From Crocinitomicaceae bacterium (GTDB lineage Bacteria > Bacteroidota > Bacteroidia > Flavobacteriales_D > Crocinitomicaceae), in contig PAQM01000020.1 of the NCBI GenBank assembly GCA_002709305.1, positions 1 to 54,241 on the forward strand: a stretch of 54,241 nucleotides of DNA. Reading direction: 5' to 3'. Every line of letters starts with the position of its first letter. Within the stretch, counting starts at the first letter, position 1. Below are positions 46,486-54,241 of the stretch, piece after piece. The position numbers were made by a program, and so were the translations under genes. The notes beneath the pieces were generated by a model that did no database searches, was not told the DNA's origin, and worked only from the letters and a program-made list of their open reading frames with translations.

Positions 46486-47880
46486 ATGGGTAAAATTAGA
46501 TTTGGAACAGATGGATGGAGAGCAATTATAGCTCAAGAATATACAGTAGATAATGTCGCTCGTGTTTCTCTGGCTACAGCAAAGTGGGTTAAGTCAAATT
46601 ACGATAATCCAAGTATTGTAATTGGACATGATTGTCGTTTTGCAGGTGATCTTTTTATGAAAACTGCTGTTAAGGTTTTTGTTAATGAAGGAATCAATGT
46701 TAAAATGGCTCTTGGTTTTGTTTCAACACCTATGGTTTCTTTAGGTACCGTTAAATTGAATGCTTCTATAGGTGTTGTTATTACGGCAAGTCATAATCCA
46801 CCTTCTTATAATGGTTTTAAATTAAAATCTGAATATGGAGGACCTTTGTCTCCTAAATTAGTTCAAGAAATTGAGGATATTATTCCAGAAAAAAATATTA
46901 TTGATTTAGAATTAATTTCTTTGAAATCTGATTTAGTTGAAATTATTGATTTAGAAACAATGTATGTAGATCATGTTAAGGAACATTTTGATTTAGAAGC
47001 TATTGAAAAATCTGGACTTAATTTAGTTTATGACTCTATGTATGGTGCTGGACAAAACGTTATGAAACGTTTGCTTCCAAATATTCATTGTATTCATGAT
47101 GATTGGAATCCATCATTTTTAGGGCAATCTCCAGAACCGATAGCTAAAAATTTGAAGGATTTAGAAAGTTTTATTTCTAATAACGGTTCAATTGATTGTG
47201 CTCTTGCTACTGATGGTGATGCTGATCGTATTGGTTTATATAATGGTAAATCTGAGTTTATTGATTCTCATCATATTATATTGTTATTAATTCATTATTT
47301 GAAAAAATATAAAGGCTTAACAGGTAAAGTTGCAACTGCATTTAGTACTACTCCAAGAGTTAAGGTAATGGCAGATTATTATGAACTACCTAGTGAAGTT
47401 GTTAAAATAGGATTTAAATATATTGCCGATATAATGGTAAAAGAAGATGTTTTAGTAGGCGGTGAAGAATCAGGTGGAATTGCAACAAAAGGTCATATTC
47501 CAGAGAGAGATGGTATTTGGATGGGATTAATTATTTGGGAGTTTATGGCTAAATCTGGTAAATGCCTTGATGATTTAATAAATGAAGTATATGAAATTGT
47601 TGGTCCATTTAAATTTGAACGAAGCGATCTTCATATAACAGAAGAGTTAAAGAGAAATATTATATCTAATTGTGAAGCTGGTAAATATCAAGAATTTGGT
47701 AAATATAAAGTCAAGAATATTGCTACTATTGACGGATTTAAGTTCTTTTTTGATGAAAATCGCTGGCTAATGATTCGTCCTTCTGGTACGGAGCCAGTTT
47801 TAAGAACTTATGCTGAAGCACCAACTATAGAGGAGGTTAGAGATATCTTAAGTATATGTGAAGAGACAATTTGCAATTAA
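46486..47880 (+). CDS. Phosphoglucomutase/phosphomannomutase family protein
   Basis: A 464-residue alpha-D-phosphohexomutase with all four active-site loops: the phosphoserine loop VVITASHNPPSYNGFK (Ser near residue 101), the metal loop LATDGDADRIGLY, the sugar loop GGEESGGIATKGHIPERDG and the phosphate loop RPSGTEPVLRTYAEA. It interconverts hexose 1- and 6-phosphates, feeding sugar-nucleotide synthesis. Gluco, manno or glucosamine specificity cannot be decided from these loops. It starts 24 bases after rocD and ends 3 bases before aroC. Confidence 0.9.
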   Translation: MGKIRFGTDGWRAIIAQEYTVDNVARVSLATAKWVKSNYDNPSIVIGHDCRFAGDLFMKTAVKVFVNEGINVKMALGFVSTPMVSLGTVKLNASIGVVITASHNPPSYNGFKLKSEYGGPLSPKLVQEIEDIIPEKNIIDLELISLKSDLVEIIDLETMYVDHVKEHFDLEAIEKSGLNLVYDSMYGAGQNVMKRLLPNIHCIHDDWNPSFLGQSPEPIAKNLKDLESFISNNGSIDCALATDGDADRIGLYNGKSEFIDSHHIILLLIHYLKKYKGLTGKVATAFSTTPRVKVMADYYELPSEVVKIGFKYIADIMVKEDVLVGGEESGGIATKGHIPERDGIWMGLIIWEFMAKSGKCLDDLINEVYEIVGPFKFERSDLHITEELKRNIISNCEAGKYQEFGKYKVKNIATIDGFKFFFDENRWLMIRPSGTEPVLRTYAEAPTIEEVRDILSICEETICN

Positions 47881-47883
47881 GTT

Positions 47884-48948
47884 ATGGCTGGATCATCATT
47901 TGGTAAAATTTTTAAGATAACCACTTTTGGTGAATCTCATGGATATGCTATTGGTGGTGTGATAGACGGTGTTCCTGCAAACATTTCTATAAACATTAAA
48001 GAAATTCAATACGAATTAGATAGAAGGAAACCAGGTCAATCAAAAATTGTAACTGAGAGAAAAGAGTCTGATTTAGTTGAAATATTATCCGGTATTTTTG
48101 AAGGTAAGACAACAGGAACTCCTATTGGTTTTCTTGTTAAGAATAAAGATTATGATTCTAATGATTATAGTTATGTGAAAGATTCATTTCGACCTTCACA
48201 TGCTGATTTTACATATGAAAAAAAATATGGCAATCGTGATTATAAAGGTGGTGGGAGATCTTCTGCAAGAGAGACTGTATCACGTGTAGTCGCAGGTGCA
48301 ATTGCTAAACAAATATTGAATCATATTGGTATAAGTATAGTTGCTTATGTAGATCAAGTTGGTAGTATTAAATTAATAGATAATATTAATTATAATGAAA
48401 TTGATCAAAATAATGTTCGTTGTCCAAATGCTCATATAGCTAAGAAAATGGAATCTTTAATCAAAGAGGTTAAGAAAAAGGGGGATACTATTGGAGGGAG
48501 TATAAGTTGCGAAATAAAAAATGTACCTATTGGTCTAGGTGAACCTGTATTTGATAAGCTTCATGCTGAGTTAGGAAAAGCAATGTTATCTATTAATGCA
48601 GTAAAAGGTTTTGAATACGGATCTGGATTTAAATGTATTGAAATGTATGGTTCAAGTCATAATGATTCTTTTCAATCTGATGGAACTACAAAAACAAATA
48701 ATTCTGGAGGTATTCAAGGCGGAATTTCAAATGGTATGCCTATTAAAATGCGTATTGCTTTTAAACCAGTATCATCTATATTACAGGAACAAGATTCAAT
48801 TAACAAAAAAGGAGATAAAATAAAAATTATTAATAAGGGCAGGCATGATTCCTGTGTTGTTCCTAGAGCTGTTCCTATTGTTGAGTCTATGGCTGCTATT
48901 ACTATTTTAGATTTTTATTTAAGAAATAAAACTGTAAAAATACAGTGA
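47884..48948 (+). CDS. aroC: Chorismate synthase
   Basis: A 354-residue FMN-dependent enzyme that makes chorismate from EPSP. All three signatures are visible: [19 protein letters not shown] near the N-terminus, [20 protein letters not shown] (about residues 122-141) and [19 protein letters not shown] near the C-terminus. No other aro gene is nearby, so the shikimate pathway is dispersed. It follows the phosphohexomutase by 3 bases and probably shares its transcript. Confidence 0.97.
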   Translation: MAGSSFGKIFKITTFGESHGYAIGGVIDGVPANISINIKEIQYELDRRKPGQSKIVTERKESDLVEILSGIFEGKTTGTPIGFLVKNKDYDSNDYSYVKDSFRPSHADFTYEKKYGNRDYKGGGRSSARETVSRVVAGAIAKQILNHIGISIVAYVDQVGSIKLIDNINYNEIDQNNVRCPNAHIAKKMESLIKEVKKKGDTIGGSISCEIKNVPIGLGEPVFDKLHAELGKAMLSINAVKGFEYGSGFKCIEMYGSSHNDSFQSDGTTKTNNSGGIQGGISNGMPIKMRIAFKPVSSILQEQDSINKKGDKIKIINKGRHDSCVVPRAVPIVESMAAITILDFYLRNKTVKIQ

Positions 48949-49005
48949 TTTTTCTTTATGTTGTCTCATAAAATTTCTATTATATTTATATTAAATTTTT
49001 ATAAT

Positions 49006-49482
49006 ATGATACAGCGTGTTCAAACTTTATATTTAGTTATAATGATATTATTTTTGTCCTTTGTGACATTTGGTAGCCCATTATTTAGTTTTGTAAATGA
49101 CTTATCAAGATTTGAGTTTAGTTCATATGGAATTATAGAGTATTCTGTTAATGGTGGGGTTATATTGGATGAACAGTTTTATCCTTTTTTTATTGCAACA
49201 ATTTCTTTAATATTGATGGGTTTTTTGACATTAATGTCATTTAAGAAATTAGATCGTCAATTCAAATTAGGCAGATTAGTTTTCTTTATATATTTTTTCA
49301 TATTGGTTTCTGTTATTATATTATCAATCTTTGGAGATTCATTATTGGATGTTTCTATTAATCATAGAGAAATGGGATTGGGTTTTTTCTTGTTTGTATC
49401 AGGTTTCCCTTTTTCTTTTTTAGCAAATACAGGTATTAAAAGAGATAAGAAGTTATTGGATTCTTTAGATAGACTTCGTTAG
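49006..49482 (+). CDS. DUF4293 family membrane protein
   Basis: A 158-residue protein with four predicted membrane helices (residues about 6-24, 48-68, 82-105 and 116-135). The start was set at ATG 49006 because DUF4293 proteins begin MIQRVQTLYL; the longer frame from 48958 adds 16 residues of no family character. This family is restricted largely to Bacteroidota and has no assigned function. It lies between aroC and uup, 8 bases before uup. Confidence 0.82.
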   Translation: MIQRVQTLYLVIMILFLSFVTFGSPLFSFVNDLSRFEFSSYGIIEYSVNGGVILDEQFYPFFIATISLILMGFLTLMSFKKLDRQFKLGRLVFFIYFFILVSVIILSIFGDSLLDVSINHREMGLGFFLFVSGFPFSFLANTGIKRDKKLLDSLDRLR

Positions 49483-49490
49483 TTTATTAC

Positions 49491-51362
49491 ATGAATTATT
49501 TGTCGGTTGAAAATCTTACTAAATCTTTTGGAGATAGAACTATCTTTCAAAATTTAATTTTTGGGATAGATAAAGGTCAAAAAGTTGCTATAGTAGCTAA
49601 AAATGGACAAGGTAAAACTACCTTACTTCGCTGTATTACTGGAAAAGAATCAATAGATGATGGTCGAATTGTTTTTAGAAAAAACCTAAGAGTTGAATTT
49701 ATGCAACAGTCAGAAAATCTAATAGGTTCTAATACAATTTTAGAGGAAATATATTCTTATGATTTACCTGAGTTTAAAGCATTGAAGGATTATAATTATG
49801 CTACAAGGGTACAGGATGAAAAACTTATATCTTCAGCTTTTGATGCTATTTCAGAATTAAATGCTTGGGATATAGAAACGCGAGTAAATCAAATTCTTTC
49901 TGTTCTTAAATTTACTGACTTTAATAAGTTTATTGATAAGTTATCTGGTGGTCAGAAAAAACGTGTTGCATTAGCTAAGGTTCTTATTGCAGAACCAGAT
50001 TTTTTGATTTTGGATGAGCCTACTAATCATTTAGATCTTGATATGATAGAATGGTTAGAAGATTATTTATTGAAATCTAAATCTACTATTTTAATGGTGA
50101 CACACGATAGATATTTTCTAGAGGTTGTGTGTGATACTATTTTAGAGCTTGAAGAAAAAACAATATTTAAATATAAGGGTAATTTTAGTTATTATTTAGA
50201 AAAGAAATCAGAGCGTCAAGAGCAATTAGCTTCTGTAATAGGAAAGGCTAAAAATCAATTTAAGAAAGAATTAAAATGGATTAGACGCCAACCTAAGGCT
50301 CGTGGAACTAAACAAAAAGCTCGTATAGAAGCTTTTTATAAAACAAAAAAAATAGCAAATCAAAATATTGATGATGATGAATTGGAGATACCTGTTAAAA
50401 TGGAACGTTTAGGAACTAAAATTCTTGAATGTCATCGTTTGAACAAGGAATTTGATGATGTTGAAATAATAAAGAATTTCACTTATACTTTTAAACGTAA
50501 TGAACGTTTAGGTATTGTTGGAGATAATGGTACAGGTAAAAGTACTTTTCTTAATATGTTGATGGGAATTGAGAAACCAGATAGTGGAAAAATAGTTAGA
50601 GGAGAAACAGTTGTTTTTGGATATTATAGTCAAAAATTATTAGAAGTCGAGAAAGGTAAAAAAGTAATTGACGTTATTCGTGATATAGCTGATTATATTC
50701 CATTAGAGAAAGGTAGAGAAATGTCTGCAGCTCAATTTTTAGAAAAATTTTTATTTCCTAGAAATATGCATCATAATTTTGTTGAAAAGCTTAGTGGAGG
50801 TGAAAAAAGAAGGCTTAAGTTAATGACGGTTTTAATGAAGAACCCGAATTTTTTAATTCTTGATGAACCAACTAATGATCTTGACATTTTTGTGATGAGT
50901 GTTTTAGAAGATTATCTCAGAAATTTTAAAGGGTCTTTAATAGTTGTTTCTCATGATCGTTATTTTATGGATAAAATGGTAGATCATTTATTTGTTTTTC
51001 AAAGAAAAGGTGAAGTAAAAGATATTATTGGAAACTATACTGTATATAGAAATGAAAAGCAAATAAGTAACTCTATTTTAAGGAAAAAGGAGCAAGAAAA
51101 AAAGTTAAAATTATCTTCTCAATCTCAAAATAATAAAGAAAAAAATAACCAAAAATTATCTTTTAAAGAAAAGATGGAATTTGAAAAAATAGAAAAAGAT
51201 ATTGAGTCTTTAGAAGCTGAGAAGTTTAAGTTGACTGAACTTTTATCTATTCCTAATATATCTAGTGATGATTTAATGAATTATGCTAGACGTTTATCTG
51301 AAGTAATATCTGAATTAGAAAAAAAGACAGATCGTTGGTTAGAACTATCTGAATTAAATTAA
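49491..51362 (+). CDS. uup: ABC-F ATPase, Uup-like
   Basis: A 623-residue soluble protein with two ABC domains and no membrane segments. Domain 1 has Walker A AKNGQGKTT (Ala replaces the usual first Gly), signature LSGGQKKRV and Walker B LILDEPTNHLD. Domain 2 has VGDNGTGKST, LSGGEKRRL and LILDEPTNDLD. The ABC-F linker (residues about 235-300) is Lys/Arg-rich (KKELKWIRRQPKARGTKQ). A C-terminal coiled coil of about 80 residues (KIEKDIESLEAEKFKLTEL) is the mark of the Uup subgroup. ABC-F proteins bind the ribosome at the E site; Uup also affects ribosome-associated and DNA transactions. A strong terminator follows immediately. Confidence 0.88.
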   Translation: MNYLSVENLTKSFGDRTIFQNLIFGIDKGQKVAIVAKNGQGKTTLLRCITGKESIDDGRIVFRKNLRVEFMQQSENLIGSNTILEEIYSYDLPEFKALKDYNYATRVQDEKLISSAFDAISELNAWDIETRVNQILSVLKFTDFNKFIDKLSGGQKKRVALAKVLIAEPDFLILDEPTNHLDLDMIEWLEDYLLKSKSTILMVTHDRYFLEVVCDTILELEEKTIFKYKGNFSYYLEKKSERQEQLASVIGKAKNQFKKELKWIRRQPKARGTKQKARIEAFYKTKKIANQNIDDDELEIPVKMERLGTKILECHRLNKEFDDVEIIKNFTYTFKRNERLGIVGDNGTGKSTFLNMLMGIEKPDSGKIVRGETVVFGYYSQKLLEVEKGKKVIDVIRDIADYIPLEKGREMSAAQFLEKFLFPRNMHHNFVEKLSGGEKRRLKLMTVLMKNPNFLILDEPTNDLDIFVMSVLEDYLRNFKGSLIVVSHDRYFMDKMVDHLFVFQRKGEVKDIIGNYTVYRNEKQISNSILRKKEQEKKLKLSSQSQNNKEKNNQKLSFKEKMEFEKIEKDIESLEAEKFKLTELLSIPNISSDDLMNYARRLSEVISELEKKTDRWLELSELN

Positions 51363-51395
51363 AAAGGCTACTCAGATTATTAAGTAGCCTTTTTT
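51361..51395. terminator. Intrinsic terminator between uup and the lamin-tail protein
   Basis: GGCTACT (51366-51372) pairs exactly with AGTAGCC (51383-51389) around a 10-base loop, flanked by A5 and T6. It begins at the uup stop codon and lies 4 bases from the end of the opposing gene, so it can serve both directions. Confidence 0.9.
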
Positions 51396-51398
51396 ATA

Positions 51399-54047
51399 TT
51401 ATTTAATTATTAAACGTTTAGTATAAGTATTTTTATTTATTTGAATTTTTAAAATGTATATGCCTGTCTCTATGTTCGACACATTAATTTGTTCAGATGT
51501 ATTAATAGTATTAGAATAAATCTTTTTTCCTTCTAAAGAGTAGATATAAATTTTTGCTTTGTTAGACTTAGACTTAATATTGATAACATTTGATGTTGGG
51601 TTTGGATAAATCGTTAGATTTTCTAATTCCATATTATTAATTGAAGCACAATCATTAACTATTATATCTGCTGTTTGTGTTGCTGTACACATATTTGAAT
51701 CAGTATAACTATATGTTATAGTATGAACACCAGTCCCTACAGTAGTTGGATCGAAAGTGTTACCAATAACACCATTTCCAGAGAACAAACCGCCTGCTGG
51801 ATTAGCATTTAAAGAAAAAGCATCATTATAATTACAAACAGTATCTAAAGTATTGAAAGTAATTATAGGTAGTGGGTTGATTGTAATAGTTACTATTGAT
51901 GAATTTCCTTCACAAGTTGATCCACCAAAAAGTGTTTCTGTAGCATAATAATTTGTGCTACCTATTATATTTGAAGGAGTAAATGTACTTCCATTACCAA
52001 TATTTGTAGTTAATGCAGGGTCTGAATACCAATTTATTTGACTGCCTGGAGGAGTTGAAATAAAAGAATTAATAGGGAATGGATTATTTGCAGTTGCATT
52101 ATTTGTTTCACCATCTAAAGCATTTATTCCAGAGAATGTCCATTGTGCGATATCAAAATTTCCTCCATTTGTTAATGAATAATTGTTTCGATATGCCCAA
52201 CCATCTTGATATTCCCATGGTTCACCTGAACCATCTGTATTTATATCACCAAATACATCAATAACAACACCATTGTGGAACAACTCGATAGCATCATCAC
52301 CATTTACATTACCAGCTGTAGGATCAGTGTTGTTGGGAGATTGACCAAAGAAGCTTATAAAGTTAGAAGTATCTGTTGCTACTGTGTATGTTGAACCAGC
52401 AGTTAGAGGAATTGGAGGGAACGTGAATTCTTGACCGTCTGAACCACCCCCATTATTAGCCGATCCAAAACCATAAGAGCTCAAATCTGGAATATCATAT
52501 ACTGCATAAAATTCTATACATTTAGGTAGACCGCCGGGTAAAGTTGCATCTACAACGCCACTAATTATTAATGAGTCATAAACTGTTCCATAAACAATTA
52601 TGTCATTTAACATATCTCCATCACATATAGTTTGATCTCCAGATAGTATTGGAGGGTTTGGAGTAGGAGTGATGTTTATGAAAAAAGTAATTACACTATC
52701 GCAACCTACTGCATTAGGAATTGTTTGTGTATATGTTCCGGAAGTGGTATAAGTAATATTATTTGCTGTGAAAGAATCACAAGATGTTTGATTTACGCTA
52801 TTATAACTAGGAGTGTTTATAGTTAAATCGATTGTGATTGTTGAATCACAACCTGCTAAATTAGGAATGATTGCTGTATAAAAACCACTAGTATTGTAAA
52901 CTGAAGAATCAGGAGCAATATATGAATTACAAGCAATTTCTACTATACTTGATGAAGTAGGCGATAAAACAATTAATGTTAAGTTAACTGTAGAATCACA
53001 TCCAGTTGAAGAAGTAAATACTTCAGAATATTGTCCAGCTGAAGTTAATGATTGAGATCCAAATGTATATATTTCACCATCACAAATTGAAGTAGTTGTG
53101 TTTTCAGTATAAGAATTAACTATAGTTAAATCAAGAGTAACAGTAGAATCGCATCCATTAGTAGCAGTAAATATTTCAGTATACTGTCCAGCTGAAGTTA
53201 ATGATTGAGATCCAAATGTATATGTACTTCCATTACAAATTGTTGCATTACTTACTTCATTATAATTAGAGTTAATTGTTAAGTTAATTGTAATAATACT
53301 ATCACAATTTGTAGAATTAGGAATTGTATCCGTATATGTACCAGTTGCTGTCCATGTATATATTCCACTTGGTGAATTATAAGAATTACAAGTAATCTCA
53401 TTAATTGAAGCATAGGTATCACAAGATGTACCACAAGAATCTATATGTTGGTTAATATCAGTCCAATAATTTTGAGATTCTACAATCCATTCGCTTGAAG
53501 CTGCATCTGTTCCAAAAGAACCAAGTTCATTTGGGTTTCCAGAACATACAGATGATTTTCTAATTAACGTATGTTCTTTAGTACCATTACTTATACCAGC
53601 AACTGCCCATCCAGAACCTGGATCACCTTGCATATCACCAACAATATCAATAATAGTATAGTTTGAAGCAGTTGCACCAGCTAAAGTAAGAGCAAAAACA
53701 TCATCACCATTACTAAGATATGTAAATGTTTGATTAGTAACAGCTTGAATAATTGGGTCAGCAGATTGATGACCAACTATATATACTTCACCATCTGATA
53801 GGATAGTACCAAAAGGAAATGTTATGTTGTCCGGATAATCAAATTCTCCAAAGGTATTACATCCATTAGAACAGGACGATAATGAATAATTAGATAAATC
53901 AACATCAGCACCTGTTCCGTTATAAATTTCTAGGTATTTATTATTACCAGTACCTTCAGCTATTTCAGATATAAATAGAGTAGTAGCTTGTGCAAATGTT
54001 ATCACAGATAACATAATAAATATAGTTAGCGATAAAAGTTTTTTCAT
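51399..54047 (-). CDS. Secreted lamin-tail-domain protein with T9SS type A sorting domain
   Basis: An 882-residue exported protein. The signal peptide ends at FAQ (residue 18-20). A lamin-tail domain follows (about 22-200: LFISEIAEGTGNNKYLEIYN, GDDVFALTLAG, WAVAGISNGTKEHTLIRK). Five repeats of about 49 residues each span 215-462 with NGCDST-x-T-x-L-T-I ends. A second, diverged lamin-tail-like region (about 495-670, GDDAIELFHNGVVIDVFGD, GWAYRNN) and two Ig/PKD-like modules come next. The type A sorting domain is IYPNPTSN...TGIYILKIQI...KRLIIK (about 805-882). Such proteins are surface or released T9SS cargo; the lamin-tail fold suggests a binding or nuclease-accessory role, but no nuclease domain is present. 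A secreted gene lies 29 bases upstream. Confidence 0.87.
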   Translation of the reverse strand: MKKLLSLTIFIMLSVITFAQATTLFISEIAEGTGNNKYLEIYNGTGADVDLSNYSLSSCSNGCNTFGEFDYPDNITFPFGTILSDGEVYIVGHQSADPIIQAVTNQTFTYLSNGDDVFALTLAGATASNYTIIDIVGDMQGDPGSGWAVAGISNGTKEHTLIRKSSVCSGNPNELGSFGTDAASSEWIVESQNYWTDINQHIDSCGTSCDTYASINEITCNSYNSPSGIYTWTATGTYTDTIPNSTNCDSIITINLTINSNYNEVSNATICNGSTYTFGSQSLTSAGQYTEIFTATNGCDSTVTLDLTIVNSYTENTTTSICDGEIYTFGSQSLTSAGQYSEVFTSSTGCDSTVNLTLIVLSPTSSSIVEIACNSYIAPDSSVYNTSGFYTAIIPNLAGCDSTITIDLTINTPSYNSVNQTSCDSFTANNITYTTSGTYTQTIPNAVGCDSVITFFINITPTPNPPILSGDQTICDGDMLNDIIVYGTVYDSLIISGVVDATLPGGLPKCIEFYAVYDIPDLSSYGFGSANNGGGSDGQEFTFPPIPLTAGSTYTVATDTSNFISFFGQSPNNTDPTAGNVNGDDAIELFHNGVVIDVFGDINTDGSGEPWEYQDGWAYRNNYSLTNGGNFDIAQWTFSGINALDGETNNATANNPFPINSFISTPPGSQINWYSDPALTTNIGNGSTFTPSNIIGSTNYYATETLFGGSTCEGNSSIVTITINPLPIITFNTLDTVCNYNDAFSLNANPAGGLFSGNGVIGNTFDPTTVGTGVHTITYSYTDSNMCTATQTADIIVNDCASINNMELENLTIYPNPTSNVINIKSKSNKAKIYIYSLEGKKIYSNTINTSEQINVSNIETGIYILKIQINKNTYTKRLIIK
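52662..53405 (-). repeat. Five tandem ~49-residue NGCDST-type repeats
   Basis: The units run from ITCNSYNSPSGIYTW to FFINIT. Each has a Cys near its start (ITCNSY, TICNG, SICDG, IACNSY, TSCDS), a (T/S)-x-(S/T)-G-x-Y-x-x-(T/I) strand and a second Cys in (N/G)CDS. Units 2 and 3 share the 13-residue block TFGSQSLTSAGQY, encoded by nearly identical DNA about 150 bases apart. This is a recent internal duplication within an older array. Confidence 0.85.
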
Positions 54048-54076
54048 TGTGAATGTTATTTTTAATAGTTAATTAA

Positions 54077-54241
54077 TCAAAATTTTATAATTTTCGTTGT
54101 TACCTTGTTATGACTTTGTGTGATAATTACTTGGTAGAAACCAGGGTTATAGTCTTCTCCAATTTCAACTTCTGTTTCTTGACGTAGGTCAACTAATCTA
54201 CTTTCGATTAATCTTCCTGTTCCATCGTATACAGAAACCAT
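54077..54241 (-). CDS. C-terminal fragment of a secreted protein, probable T9SS type A sorting domain
   Basis: The last 54 codons of a gene that enters from beyond the window edge, ending with TGA at 54077-54079. The peptide runs MVSVYDGTGRLIESR, then DYNPGFYQVIITQ and ends TKIIKF. This has the final-strand pattern of type A sorting domains: (V/I)YD-x-x-GR, (P)G-x-Y-x-V and a Lys-rich end. It is 29 bases upstream of the lamin-tail protein and in the same orientation, so the two secreted proteins may be cotranscribed. Nothing can be said of its main domain. Confidence 0.72.
   Translation of the reverse strand: MVSVYDGTGRLIESRLVDLRQETEVEIGEDYNPGFYQVIITQSHNKVTTKIIKF

Noticed and set aside
1-54241. 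Genomic island, prophage or defence system
   Set aside because: No integrase, transposase, phage structural gene, restriction enzyme, CRISPR or attachment-site repeat is visible, and base composition is even apart from the glycine-rich stretch of the adhesin and the edge repeat.
1-54241. tRNA, rRNA or riboswitch genes in the intergenic gaps
   Set aside because: All gaps are under about 150 bases and AT-rich, and none contains a cloverleaf, GTTCGA-type T-loop or a recognisable riboswitch core.

Overview
The window is AT-rich, densely coding DNA from a member of the Bacteroidota, most likely a marine flavobacterium (Flavobacteriales). The basis is: four proteins ending in type IX secretion (T9SS) sorting domains (three type A, one type B gliding-motility-associated C-terminal domain) plus the tail of a fifth; a fused SecDF; a fused E1 alpha/beta 2-oxoacid dehydrogenase; a SiaB-type kinase; DUF4293 and pRiA4b ORF-3 family proteins; and promoter-like matches to the Bacteroidota sigma consensus (TTG / TAnnTTTG) in place of E. 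coli -10/-35 boxes. I cannot name the genus.

Layout. 1-1349: end of rpsP, rimM and a tRNA1(Val) A37 methylase (+). 1358-3841: E1 dehydrogenase fusion (-). 3962-11797: a secreted choice-of-anchor B protein, a polyprenyl-phosphate-type glycosyltransferase overlapping a HAD phosphatase, a YwqK/MORN protein and secDF (+). 11827-19450: an exonuclease (-), a small membrane protein with an SPFH/prohibitin gene (+), then sucD, a methyltransferase, a pRiA4b ORF-3 protein, cca, tsaC and trmD (-), with one alpha/beta hydrolase (+) between them. 19599-30372: a very large PNGase F-like secreted protein, then envelope and metabolic genes in alternating orientation (acyltransferase 3, L-2-hydroxyglutarate oxidase, AI-2E transporter, ArnT-like glycosyltransferase), a tandem FKBP pair and an outer-membrane barrel. 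30474-51362 is one long + strand run: folD, a 1739-residue repeat adhesin, SiaB kinase, SUI1, pyrR-pyrB, STAS-RNase Z, topoisomerase IV, rocD, phosphohexomutase, aroC, DUF4293 and Uup. 51399 to the end: a lamin-tail T9SS protein and the C-terminus of another secreted protein (-).

How the parts relate. Most of the window is core genome: tRNA modification and maturation (three enzymes act at or beside anticodon position 37), ribosome assembly, protein export (SecDF, FKBPs), pyrimidine and chorismate synthesis, and chromosome decatenation. The accessory layer consists of T9SS cargo proteins placed singly between housekeeping genes. No T9SS machinery gene is present, so secretion must depend on genes elsewhere. 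I see no transposase, integrase, phage gene, CRISPR array, tRNA or rRNA gene, and no gene-free stretch longer than about 150 bases.

Most worth a second look: (1) the PNGase F-like protein, whose N-terminal catalytic domain appears split by about 530 residues including a LamG domain while candidate catalytic acids are kept; (2) the adhesin with twelve 77-residue repeats directly upstream of a SiaB kinase, with a STAS partner candidate 2 kb further on; (3) a cytoplasmic/lipoprotein FKBP pair with almost identical catalytic domains. I did not find a clearly new multi-gene system; the adhesin-SiaB-STAS neighbourhood is the nearest candidate and remains an inference.
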